64,000 nt of DNA, from NCBI GenBank assembly GCA_037042915.1, contig CM073197.1, positions 1,736,001 through 1,800,000 on the forward strand. The letters are read 5' to 3'. The translations under genes were made by a program, and so were the position numbers. Of this stretch, positions 46,199 through 63,562 are shown one piece after another; position 1 is the first letter of the stretch, and the number at the start of each line of letters is the position of its first letter. Origin of the DNA: Auricularia sp. M13. Taxonomy: Eukaryota > Basidiomycota > Agaricomycetes > Auriculariales > Auriculariaceae. The notes beneath the pieces were generated by a model. That model searched no databases and was not told where the DNA came from. It saw only the letters and a program-made list of their open reading frames with translations.

Positions 46199-48661
46199 CT
46201 AGTAGGCATTGCGCACAAAGCGTTTCCAGAGCGGAGCGCGGTTCGCGCTCGACGATGCCACACGCTCCTTCTCCTGATCTGCTCGCCTTCCCCGGGACCC
46301 CACACGGCATCGGTGTCCAGATCAGCTTCGTGGAGCGGGACAAAGTGCGGCTTGTCGAGCTTGAGGACAAACTTTCGTATAGCGTATACCCGACGTATAA
46401 TATGATGAACGTGGCGACACCGAGGTACGTCGCGACGACATTGCGCGCCTCAAACGGCTCGGACATGACAGCTGCGTAGCCTGGAAACGCGGACGTCAGA
46501 ACGGACAACCTCTTACCTTTGACCGCAGACTGACCTTGGGCTATAAACATGCATGTTCCGAGGACGAGGACTGCGATGGGCAATGCCGGAAACAGCGGTT
46601 GGATGAAAGGCAAGTCGGATAGCGACCGGTTTTGCGCCTTCCACGCCGCGCGGAAGCGCAGGGAAATGATGCCGCACGACATCCACACGAGCAGCGCAGT
46701 TATTCCCGCAAGGTTCAACAACCTGAAAGCAGTCAGCAGTCAGCACCGATCCGTTTAGACGAGGACCGGCGCACCAGGTGAAGACAACACCCGCTCCCCA
46801 TATGGACGTCAGGAATGCGACAAACGAGACTGCCAACGCGACGCTAGGCGCTATGAGTCAAGGAGGAGGTTTCCTTTGTGAGGGACGCACAGAAGCGCGG
46901 GGATGGGAACGCCGCGTGAGTTCGTGTAGCCAAAGATGCGGGGCGCGTGTCCGATCTGGGCCATGGCATGCAGCATGCGCGAGCTGCCGTAGAAGCAAGA
47001 GTTCGTGGCGGACAGCACAGCAGTGAGCAGTACGGCGTTCACGACGTGCGCCGCGCCGCCAAAGCCCATACGGCTGAAGATGACTGTCAGTGGCGACGCT
47101 ACTACATCACTCTCTACATATCCGAAAGAGTAAGGAAAAGGCAGCGAAGTGGGAAATTCAGACTCTGCGCACCAAACGCGGCAGTAAGGAGCGTCGGGTC
47201 GTTGTGGTTGATGCAGAGGCCGATGGTGAGGACGGCGAGGAGGTAAAAGAGCGCAATGCGATAGAAGGTGGACTTGATTGCGCGTGGGACTGCTTTCTGG
47301 TACCCATAAGTAAGTAAACGGGCACAGCTCAAGTGCCAGCAAAAGAACGGACTTCTGGGTTGGCAGACTCGCCGGCTGCGAGCGTAACGAGTTCAATGCC
47401 GCCGTACGAAAAGAACGCATATGCAAAGGTCTGTGCGAATGCAGAGAAGCCACCAATAAACGCCTGGCCGTCGTGGAAATTCGAGAGGCCCGGCCCGGGG
47501 TGCGACTTGAACGCGCCCCAGTCATACAGCAGGCCGAAGAAGATGAAGAGGACGACGAGGAGCACCTTGATGAGCGCAAACCACGCCTCGCTCTCGCCTA
47601 CGGTCGATCAGGTTGTATGCAGGATCGACACTTATGGCAATGGGCCTACCATACACCCGCACGTGGATGAGCTGGATCGCGAAGATGGGCACGATCAACA
47701 CCAATGCCCAGGCCCAAGAAGGAACATTAGGTGCCCAAAACTACGCTCGCATGTCAGCGCTCAGGAATGCTCTGAGGACAGGGACGGAACTTGGAGAATA
47801 ATTGCTGCCGCAGTGAGCTCGCTTGCTGAACGACAGGTCAGCGTACATGAGCACGGAGAGATCTGCAAGGGCGTACGAATGCTGAGCGACCATCCGAGCC
47901 AGTACGCCCATCCCAATGTGAATCCCGCCGACGAGGAGACGAATCTGCCAGCAAACTGCCAACAACAGGCGTGTCAGCGCCGATAGCAACTTGCAGGTGC
48001 GGGAGCGCGCATACAGTCGCAAAGGAGCCGGTGACAGGGATGTACGATGACATCTCGCCACTGAAAGCGTCAGTCGAGGATCGGAGGAGCTGATGGTGGA
48101 GAGAAACTGACATGCTAATGACGACGGCGTAGACGAACAGTCCCACGATTGCATAGGCTATGAGCGCTGCTCCTGGTCCTGCGAGGGCGACGGCTGGAAC
48201 GAGGTAACGGTCTCAGCGAAGCGCAGTGTTTGCGGGGACATGCACTGACAGCTTCCCGCGGAAAGAAACAGGCCAGAACCGATGGTGCCTCCAATTGCAA
48301 TCTACAGAGACGGTCAGAGTGCGAGTACATAGCCGGTGCAGTGTGCATGTACCATGACGAGATGCTTTTGGGTCATGCCTACAAAGGGAATGAGTGCACG
48401 CGGTTCGAGCTGCAGTGGCAGGATGGCACCTCTTTGTGTTTCATTGCCAGTCCCGAGGACCCGCTTCCATCGCGAGCCCGTCGCCCGGGTGGAAGCGTCG
48501 ACGGGGGCTGGTGCGACGTCGGAGAGACTGTCGATTTTCTCTGTGGACGCGGCCGCATCGTCTGACGGGGCGGGGCCATGGGAAGCTGGAGCAAGAGGCA
48601 GAGCGCGCGCAAACTCCGAGCGCGAGTGGCACCGCTGGGATATTACGCGACATATGGCGTG
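46199..48661 (-). CDS. YAT-family amino-acid permease
   Basis: About nine or more exons; start codon unresolved. APC-superfamily plasma-membrane amino-acid/H+ symporter. Recognised parts in order: a cytosolic N-terminus (DAAASTEKIDSLSDVAPAPV), FVGMTQKHLVM-IAIGGTIGSGLFLSAG (helix 1), AVALAGPGAALIAYAIVGLF, GEMSSYIPVTGSFATF, LIHVRVYG, VLLVVLFIFFGLLYDWGAFK, FAYAFFSYGGIELVTLAAGE, SDVVASPLTVIFSRMGFGGA, AVLSATNSCFYGSSRMLHAM, and APRIFGYTNSRGVPIPALL. The C-terminus appears broken twice: after YVGYTLYE the family-like FVPLHEADLDTDAVWGPGEG lies in another frame, and the natural end APLWKRFVRNAY (stop at 46199) lies in the third. The conserved frame upstream is open to 48661 without an ATG, so a first exon or another lost base is implied. 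Substrate unknown. Confidence 0.82.
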
Positions 48662-48746
48662 CTACAGCCATCTCAGCCGCCGCCTTGATTGTCTGCCAGG
48701 CGCGCCGGGAGCGTCGGCAACGCCCGCACGATACAGCAGAACGGCC

Positions 48747-50105
48747 ATGACGCGCCTGGGCCTCTCGCACCTGCTCGTCACCCAGTTCCGCGCGCTGCAC
48801 AGGGCCCGCACCCACAGCGGCCACCACTGGCGCGCGCTTGCGACCCACCGGGACGCCTTCCCGTCGCTCGTCGGCCAGCAGCTCGACGCCCGCCAAAAGT
48901 CCCGCGAGTATGTGGGCCCGTTTCCCATGGGCATAAGCCCCGGCGCAGCCCAGGACGCGGCCCACGTCAAGTCCTGGAAGCAGCTCAGCGCGAGCGGCAA
49001 AGGTGCGCCGATCCGACCTGTGCCGCCCGTGACTCGCGCCGACGCCGACGCCAGTCGTCCGTGCGACCGCCCGCACCTCCAACTTTGCTGTAATCGCCCT
49101 CGGCGCGTCGCTCACGGCCCTGCTCGTCTGTCAGTGAAGGCCCGGTTCACCTCTTTCCGTCGTTGACTCGGTCTGCCACAGATGCGCTCAGCTCAGAGCT
49201 GTTCTCGCGCAACAGTCCCACCGTCCTTTACAACGTCTGCATTAGCAAGATTCAGGACTGCGAAGAGGTTAGTCGCTGTCCCTGGGCACGAACATGCCCG
49301 CTCATGACCTGTTTCACAGCTCGCAAAGCACCTCAGAGCACCTTACAAATTCCGTACCAACCCGCCGTCCTCCCAGCTCCCTCGACACCGCAATAGATCG
49401 GTTTCCTCGCTCAATGCGACCGACTCGCAAGGGCGCGAGCATCTTCTTTGACATTCTACATCGAAGGCGCTTCGGAAGGCGACTCCGGTGCCTCTGCGTC
49501 AGATGAATCATACTGGGACCGAGCAGTGGAATGGACTTCTCGCACAACCTCGCAATTGTCGAGTACAAGTTTCAGCGAGGCAAAGCAATGGGTTAAAACG
49601 TCTTTCCTGTCCTTCGTGGCGTCGTCCCAGCGTATATTGGCCGTCCTGGTCGGCGTCGCAATTCCGTCCACTTCACCGCCCGTACCTCCTCCCGCGCCAA
49701 AAGAGCAGAAACCTGCAGAGCCGAGCATATCGAATGGCTGGGGATTTGCCGGTCTTTTCTCCAGTCTGCGGACCACACGTCCCTCGAGTTCTGCCTTCAA
49801 TCAGGACTTGGAGCCTCGATACGAACACACTCACGGCGAAGTCCACGCTGACTTGATTCGTGTACGCCATTTCCTATTCGTGTGTTGCCTTCAACACCAT
49901 TTACGGACTTGCAGGATGAATCTGGTAATTTTGTCTTCCGGTACCTCTTCGTCGACTTGCCTAGTGCGTCTCTCAGCTCATCCTCGGACAAAGCCGCACA
50001 CGTGTTGATTCCCATGTAGATTCGCGCGTTCGCAACCCAAAACGGATATACGTCGAGCGCGCCGCCGACGTGCGCGACGCAGAACCCGTCCTGTTATGGG
50101 AATAA
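48747..50105 (+). CDS. TIM21: TIM21, subunit of the TIM23 presequence translocase
   Basis: Six exons: 48747..49002, 49055..49129, 49182..49267, 49320..49861, 49915..49963, 50020..50105; about 364 aa once one base is restored. Inner-membrane protein whose intermembrane-space domain binds Tom22 and links TIM23 to respiratory-chain assembly. Seen: a mitochondrial presequence (MTRLGLSHLLVTQFRALHRA), a single membrane span (NFAVIALGASLTALLVYALS), SSELFSRNSPTVLYN, the IMS domain with RHRNRSVSSLNATDSQGREH and FYIEG, a long Ser/Pro-rich insert, then GEVHADLI and FVFRYLFVDLP, ending RDAEPVLLWE. Exon 4 as written meets TGA right after REHLL; the continuing homologous frame (LTFYIEGASEG) is one base off, so a T is probably missing from the T-run at 49447-49449. 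Confidence 0.9.
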
Positions 50106-50282
50106 TCCGCCCAGCTCTCGTTTTCAACGCTTGCGCAACCACTAACCCCAGTCATGCTTACGCATCTGTACTATTAGCGACCCGTGCACTGACTTGCTGT
50201 CCAAGGAGGAAAATCTTGCATGATATAAAATAGTATATACTATACACCGCTGGGACAGGTCGTAAAAGTCGTGAAGTCAAGT

Positions 50283-50813
50283 CTAGTCGCCAGAGAGCTT
50301 CTGCACGCGCTTGAGGATGCTGTCCTTGGAAGGGTCGTAGGGATGGTCTTTGCTCGGTATCTCGAGCAGCGCGGGGAAGGCCTGCGAGTACTTGTCGACC
50401 GTCGGCCGTATCTTCTCTGCAATCTGGGAAGTGTGGGTCAGGCAACGAGCAGCAGCGCCTGTACGGACTGACATGTTGGTTTATGAGCAGGATGGCAATG
50501 TCCTTGCGCTCAGTGAAGTCTTGGAATGCAGCCTCGATCGTAGACACTTGCGTCTCTGCGTGTACAGTGGTTAGACGGCGGCGATGCTGGGTTGCGGCGG
50601 ATGACGCACTCGCATCGACGATGAGAAAGTTCTTCTTCTGGTTCTCGTTCACGTGGCCCACGCCAGCGAGCAGCAGGCCTGTGATAGAGTCCTGTCGGTG
50701 CCCATGGTCGGTGAGCACAGTGAACAGGTGGGCGAGAAGCCGTAAGGCGGGCGTACTTCGTCGCCGATGACGGCAATGAGCTGGCGCTCTTTGGTCAGCA
50801 CAGACGTGGCCAT
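50283..50813 (-). CDS. VMA7: V-type ATPase subunit F (Vma7)
   Basis: Four exons: 50757..50813, 50610..50691, 50473..50555, 50283..50423; 120 aa, matching the usual size (yeast 118). Subunit of the V1 central stalk of the vacuolar proton pump, contacting subunit D and helping couple ATP hydrolysis to rotation. Sequence landmarks: [20 protein letters not shown] at the N-terminus, [48 protein letters not shown], and the C-terminal [20 protein letters not shown]. All introns are GT-AG and in phase. The start codon lies 168 bp from the divergent ECD gene; the 3' end lies about 180 bp from that of TIM21. Confidence 0.95.
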
Positions 50814-50981
50814 TCTGGACGAAGGGCAGCAGCGGGCTCGTAGTCGGGTCGCTGGTTGCTGGTCGCTAGCTGAAGTTCACTGGCCAGTGGCGGACTCGGA
50901 CAAGATCGACCGCTGACTCCGGAATTCGGCGCTATAAAGCCTTGCTTTTGCCCGCGCCACTCAGCACTGAGCACTGAGCAA

Positions 50982-54326
<3,345 letters not shown>

Positions 54327-55098
54327 AGCCTGGGTGGCGGCTCCCACGGGACGAGCAGTGATGTGTTATTTCTCTGATTGTATTCAATATGAGGTGTCCG
54401 AGGTGTCCTTTGTAAGCTCACAATTACGATGAGTGAATGTCGAAGTCGTCGGTCTCCGGAGCTCTTCATGTGACAAGGGCTGAAACAATCCCCATTGCTA
54501 TCCGTAAACCGCATCTCACTGGACTCTGGAGCTCAATAATCACGACACGCGGGTAATGGCCACCACATCTTTGTGGGGGCTGGCGTCAGCAGCATTACAG
54601 TATCGAGTCGGTCTGACTACCGTCATGATGAAGTACTCCGCGTCGCTTCGAACGTAAAAGTTCCTCAGCCTCAGTTAGCAGGCGAGATAGCTAGACGCTC
54701 AGGAAAGGTGGCAAGACTGTGAGGTGGTCGTGAATTGATGCAAAATCCGGCATTACTCGAATTGGTGGGATCCTCTCAGTCCGCTCGGCACTTCGTAGTT
54801 GGCATGCGCGCTGAGCGCTTTGGGAGTGAGCACAAAATTCCGTATGAAGGATGAGCCTCGCTGTGCCTAGCTGGGCGCTGCTATTTTGTCAATTTCCCGA
54901 CTTGTTTACGCATAGGGGAGCGTGACCGTTGCCGCCGTGATGCTCGATACGTGGCCGGATTGAGCCGGTGTGAGGCAGTGCGCAGCAATTCGAAAGCCGA
55001 CTGCGCACAGTGCCAACTCCGCAACTTGTTCTCCTCCCCCTCCCTTCGTTACGCCTCTTTAGCCCTTCGCCTTTTAAGCACCGCGCCCCCTGCTCGCC
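54327..55098. promoter_or_regulatory. Intergenic region upstream of the C2H2 factor
   Basis: 772 bp between two plus-strand genes, AT-richer than the coding sequence. A CT-rich tract (CTCCTCCCCCTCCCTTCG, about 55030) lies just before the start at 55099 and resembles fungal core promoters. No gene recognised. Confidence 0.45.
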
Positions 55099-56188
55099 AT
55101 GGCCTCGTCCCAGCAACAGCAAAAGCCACCCGCGCTCGATTGGCTGTCCTTCCCCGCGCCCCAGGTCGTCGACGCCCCCCACCCCGACCTCTTCGACCTA
55201 GAACTCGACAACTCGCTCTCGGCCTTCGACCAAGCCCAGGTTCAGCTGCTGACGTTGGACTACAACGACCCGTTCGCCTTCACCACCTACCGCTCCGAGA
55301 CCCCCCAGGGCCCGCCATCAGTCATCACAGCCTCGTCCGAGTCTGCCTACGAGACGCTCTCCTCGTACTCCGAGTCCCTGCACAACTATTCGAACCCGTC
55401 GCCCTCGTACAACGGCGTTGAGCAGCGCTTCCCTGTCGATCTTAATATCGACTTTGGCAAATTCAGCTTCGAGTCTAACGACCTCAACCCTCCCGCGCTT
55501 CCTCTTATGGACCCCAGCCGTGACCCGAACGCTTACGCCGGCCTCCAGTACGACCGCAACGGTCAGGTCTACGATACCACCCAAGCCGGTTACGACATCT
55601 CGGCAACAAGATCGACCTACGCGTCGTCTTCCTTCGTACCGGCGCCCGGCTCCTCCATCGCGCCCTCGCATATCGGCAATCCCGGTGGCCATCTTGACCA
55701 CTCGGAGTCCCAAAGAGCTCGTCTGATGGTGGCCACGCCCAGAGCGGCGGTGACGGGGATCCTCGCAAGAAGTATCCATGTCCCAATTGCACCCGCTGTG
55801 AGTGATCAATCCATCAACATGCGGTCCAGACTCTTAGCAACATATTGTTGCGCTAGCATTCGCGCGCGCCTACAACTTGAAGACGCACCTTGCCACCCAC
55901 GACCCCAACCGCCTCAAGCCATACGTCTGCACCCACCGCTCGTGTGGGCGGTCGTTCAGCCGGAAGCACGACCTGGGCCGGCACCTTGTCAGCATCCACC
56001 GCGATGAAACAGGCAGCCAGTACTCCGTCGCCTCTGGTCACAGCGCAACCTCTGGTCACACCGAGGACGGCGCCTCGTCGCGAGGCGTCGGCATAAACGC
56101 AGACAACGCTGTCCGTAGCTGGTGCGACCAGTGCGGCCGCGGCTGGATCGGTCGGCAACGCACCTGCTCGTGCAACGACGTCAAGTAA
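55099..56188 (+). CDS. C2H2 zinc finger transcription factor
   Basis: Begins MASSQQQQKPPALDWLSFPA with a Ser/Tyr/Pro-rich N-terminus; the last exon is 55857..56188. Two C-terminal C2H2 fingers: YPCPNCTRSFARAYNLKTHL (split by the intron at 55798..55856) and YVCTHRSCGRSFSRKHDLGR, which contains the conserved FSRKHDLGRHLVSIH. This is the layout of fungal two-finger regulators, acting in the nucleus on unknown targets. After the fingers a short tail adds five more Cys (WCDQCGRGWIGRQRTCSC). The N-terminal frame does not flow into the finger frame: either an intron 55636..55715 (phase 0 on both sides, weak acceptor) removes the mismatch, or one A is missing from the run at 55712-55714, which would give a smooth SQ-KSSSDGG junction. 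Confidence 0.85.
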
Positions 56189-59100
56189 AGTGGGCCGCTG
56201 CCATGCACATCCAAGACACAAGCTTTGTTGGTCTATCTTCATCTCCTTGATTCAACTTGTACTCATGGATATTCTTCAGTGCTCGTCACGGCCACGCGAT
56301 CGGCGTCAGTCGCTTCGGTGACCTTCTGTACATATCCGAGCTATGTCCGTACCGTTCAGTTTCGCCTGGGCCCCGCGACGGCATAGCCGACCCCTTTCAA
56401 CATCCCTGCTCGTACACCTCGTGCTGGATCTGTCTCCTTATTTAGTTTTCTTGAATATCTTCCTCCTATCATTGTGCCCATAATTGTCCTCATCGCTCCA
56501 TTACTCGTGCGATTGTACTTGTTGCTTCAATAACATCAGGTTACATTCGGTGAACATCCAGCTGTGAATGGCGGTGTTATTACATCTTTGTCGAATTGGA
56601 ATGTCGACCCATTGCAACGCACAGGTCGTACGCAGTGCTAACATAACGAAGTCAACACCCTTGTGCCTGCGCAACTTGCAACTCCTTGAATCTTCATGAC
56701 ATGCTGTTTGAGAAAGAAAAATCCTGACGACATCACGCTTGGTGTCCCGAATCGCAGGAATTCCTGAATCGCGATTCCATCCAGATTCCACCAAGAGCTG
56801 AACCTATGCAGTGCATCACACGCGATGGTCGTACCCTCCCGCAGTCTTATGACACGTGGAATACTTATCCAATCCCTCATCCCGATGTGGCATTCCAAGG
56901 ATGCATGCGCCAATCCTCATCCGCAGCCGCAGTTTGTCTTCGCAAAGCGTGAATGCCACGCGAGGCCACGCGCGATCACCTTCGCAGAGGGATGCGGAGC
57001 TATCGGGCCAGAACCTCAGCCTGTCGCGAATTGTACGCGGCATTGTATGCCGCCACTGAATTTCTACCGAGCGCCATGCCTACGGTACAGGTCCTATACA
57101 GGTGTCCTCAAGGGAACCGGTCGTACCTCCTGGGAGCCATCCATGCAACGCATACGAGATGAGACGAAATACTGCTAACGTGAGCTCATGGTGCCACGTA
57201 CTTCGGGATGACATGAACGTCTTACTTATCATACTGTATAAGGCCATCGCCTGGTGACTGAGCCCCAGCCGAGGTCGGTCTGGCGGAAATCGTCACGATC
57301 CGACGAGTTCTACTGACAGGCGGCATTTGTTGGCATTTCCCTGTCGTGCATGAGATTGTAGGTTATCTTTGCATCCAAATTGCTCTTTGCATGTCCAGCA
57401 TGTGATACTGGCGGATGGGAAAGCGCAAGGAAAGCTACAATTGAGTGTGGCGCCAAGAAGATAAAACACCGGCGCGATGTTTGCGACTCCGCACTTCGCT
57501 CTCTTCCTCTCCCCTTTTCTTTCCTATCGACGAGAGACGCGTTTCAGACCGTGGTCGCCAGGCGCCTCAGCAACGACGGCACACACCGCGCGCTACTTGC
57601 GGACCGGCTACGAGCTGCTCGCAGGCGTAGCCTTATCCTGCTGGCGAGTTTTTCTATAGCTTGTACTGGGGCCTGCTCGTTGACATTGGCTGCTAGACGG
57701 AGCATTTGGTGAGTTCTGCCTTGTACGTTCCTCATGCAGCCGATAGAAGAAGTCTGATGTCCGTATGGCAGGATACGTGCACTCGTCCCATCGCCATCTT
57801 CACACAGGCGCGTATTTCATTATTTCGAATTTCACCCGCATGCCCCGCACCTTCTTCTTTGACCACTTCGCTCCTCTTCCATCCGCTTCTGCATCTCGTC
57901 GTTATTGGTGCGGGGTGCAGCGTTTCACAGCCTTGTTCAATCGTTGTATTATTACCAGAATATATGCATATGCGTTATATCTGTTCAGGAATGCCCGGAA
58001 GCGTCAGATTGAAAAGCTGCAAGAAGCAAGTAATAATGCAGAACAAGACATTTCCTGACCGTCAAACTAGTCTAGGTAAAATGTCTGTGGTTGCCATTTT
58101 ATGCAAAAATAAGGGAAAGGATTCGGTACATTTACCGACGGGAGTCGACGTCGTCTTGCTGGCATGCTAACCGTCGGATTGCGACGGTTTTCGCCAGACC
58201 AACCTCGGCTGGGACTGAGCCTCCGGCCAACAGCACTAGTGCTTTCGGAAGCCAAGTTTCATTATCAGGGCCATGCAGCAGCATCATTACGTAAGGCCGA
58301 TCCACTTCCGAAAACAGTGGAATCGCCAAAAATGTGGGCAGTCGGGAGGCTGCCTCATCGATAATGAAGCAAATGCGCAGCGGGCACATCAGCTTTGGAA
58401 AATACACATGCATGTGTTACGTATCCCTAAAACTCTCAGGCGACAGAGAGAACGGGATATAAAAATGATCGGCACTCCCTTCGGGCCTCGGATGTCAGGT
58501 CCTCACGCATTTTCACACGTTCATTATCATCGTCGTTCCTAGCACAGAAGTAAGGAAGGCTTTATACAATGGTGACATAAGCACAGTCCTGGTTACCACT
58601 CGGCAAATTATTGGGAATGGCAGACGATCAATATGAGAATTCAAGGAGAATTCATGATGTATGCTACATAGACGGGATTTAATCTCCCTTTTTCAGCGGC
58701 CTGCCGAACATATCCCTCCCAGTGAACTCTGAGTGTGCGATCAGCATTCTCCATTTTACCACCAGAATATTGAATCGGTACAAATTTTACTAAAACGGTT
58801 TCCTCAGTCCGACCCAGGCGACCGTGCGTGAGATAAAGGATGACGTAGCTGCCCCAGAGCAGAGAAAGTGCGTGACAGAAGAGTCTGGGAAGCTGCGATT
58901 AGGTTTACTTCATAAGTCTCCGCGGAGACTCGCGGTTTCATCCATTTCATCACCGACAGCAAGTCCGCAGTGCCCGATCGAAATTTAATCGGTCTTCGAG
59001 CCGTGTGAAAAGCCTATGACATCGCAGCTTTCCAGGAGAATTGCCGCGTGTACATAGTTACATACCAGGAGGTTGTTAGCCACCGTGAACCTACGCGTCG

Positions 59101-59442
59101 ATGCCGAATGCGCGGGACGCTTACCAATTGTGAAAGTTGTGTGACACCAACTGCACCAACTGGCAGGAGGTACGGGTTAAGTATACCATATCAGACCGCG
59201 GAGCATGCATTTGATATCTTCGGTCCATGGTGAAAAAGTAATTGAAGACAAGATATAACTATAAGGACGTGCCATACCAGAAAACACTCTATACCTTAAT
59301 AGCTGGTCACTCGTCACATTCGAAACACACTGTTATACAACTGATTGCGGTGCCTTCAAAGCGTAAGTAATACGTACATAGTACAGGGTTTCTCAGCAGC
59401 ACCATCCCGATCCAGATTTCAAACTCCAACGCTGGACGGACC
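56189..59442. other. 3.3-kb stretch without a recognisable gene
   Basis: Lies between the convergent C2H2 factor and MCM5. Open frames (up to 154 aa at 57706..58170 plus and 117 aa at 56825..57178 plus) overlap each other and lack motifs or coherent splice extensions. AT content rises toward 58-59 kb. I see no terminal inverted repeats, transposase motifs or RNA gene; it could be intergenic, an eroded gene, or hold a lineage-specific transcript. Confidence 0.45.
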
Positions 59443-62323
<2,881 letters not shown>

Positions 62324-62687
62324 GGTGAGTGGTGGGTCGACGGAAGCGGGATGAATTTCGTGCGGAGATGAAATCGCGTCGTTGATTGACGTGTCTTCTG
62401 CCCCCGAGCACCAAAAGTGAAATACCAGTCAAGATCTTCTCGTCTGTTTGACAATTCTCCCGGGAGCTTAAGAAATCGGTGGCTAATGCTGGCTCTGCAT
62501 AGAATTACACAACAAGTGGTATCATTTCTTTACAGTAGCACTACCGGACAGCTGTAACAAATTCACGTTCTAGGCTGGTAGGGATGGCATCGAATGCGGA
62601 ACAGGAGTACCAGGGTATAGCGAAAACCTTTGTTGAAGCAAAAAACACGATATACAAGGCGGTTTGTGCCTACAACAACCGGCAATG
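62324..62687. promoter_or_regulatory. MCM5 upstream region / AP-3 sigma 3' region
   Basis: 364 bp between the AP-3 sigma stop and the MCM5 start, both minus strand. No gene recognised. I saw no clear MluI-box (ACGCGT) core within it. Confidence 0.4.
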
Positions 62688-63482
62688 CTATCTGGCCCCT
62701 ACGCCAGTGATCTTTGTCGTTAGCCAGCCTATCGGGCTGGCGATGGCACTATTCGTGGCTCTGCCTCCGACTCCAGAGCCCACACCGAGCGCCAGCGGAT
62801 TTGCGGCAGTGTATGAGGCTTTACGAGCCTTCTGGTGGTCTTTTACTGCACCCGCAGATCAACACGCCACTCGAGACGAAGTTTCGGACAACTCACCAGC
62901 GCTGGCAATATCTTCAACATTTGTCTCAAGCACAAGCCCTCCTTGCACTATCTCGGCAAGAATGTGGTGGACCTGGCAGATGGATGAGCTTTGTGCCATA
63001 ACAGCAAAGCGGGGGCCAACCTCATCGAAATGGAAAACGAGATCCAGTTCGCATACGTCCTCGAACGCTCGATCAAGAGACTCCACAAAGACCTAGCGGT
63101 ATTTCAAAATGAGATTCATGGCTGAACAAAGCATTTCTAGGCACTTGGATGAGGTCCAGAATTCCGAGCTCGCTCTCGGAAGTGTCGACAACGAAGACGA
63201 AGTAGAGCGTGGCATAGTTTCGGTAGACAACCCGAATGTCATCGTCCCCAGAGGAACCCAGGAGCGCATTGAGTTCAGGTGCGTCGAGGAAGTTACAGAG
63301 GCCAGCAGGACGAGAAGCAATGAGAGAATAGATTTTATTGAGGAGCATGGTGTGGTTTGCGGGTTGTCGCGAGTAGAACTTGGACAAGCGGGCCGTACCA
63401 GACGTGTTGACTACGTTCTCATGAGCACAAAGCATGGCATGGCACAGAGAACCGGCGCACAGATGAATACTGCGTGAATCAT
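62688..63482 (-). CDS. APS3: AP-3 adaptor complex sigma subunit
   Basis: Five exons: 63461..63482, 63145..63410, 63021..63092, 62897..62972, 62688..62845; 197 aa. Small chain of the AP-3 coat that sorts cargo from the Golgi directly to the vacuole. The spliced protein starts MIHAVFIFNTSGTARLSKFY and carries the sigma signature RNYATLYFVFVVDTSESELG, ILDLIQVFVESLDRAFEDVC, ELDLVFHFDEVHHILAEIVQ, GGLVLETNVEDI, and a variable tail ending KITGVGAR. Retention of VVYRNYATLYFVF plus the extended C-terminus fits AP-3 rather than AP-1 or AP-2 sigma. The first exon is only 22 nt. Every junction is in phase. Head to head with CSN6, 80 bp apart. Confidence 0.93.
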
Positions 63483-63562
63483 GGCTGGAGCTGAGTTGAG
63501 GCAAGGACAAAGACACGCTGCGGCTGCCGCCGGCTTGTATCGCTCGCCACCAGGTACCAACC

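Noticed and set aside
62584-63096. 170-aa plus-strand open frame
   Set aside because: It is the antisense shadow of AP-3 sigma, whose minus-strand exons splice into an unmistakable sigma adaptin.
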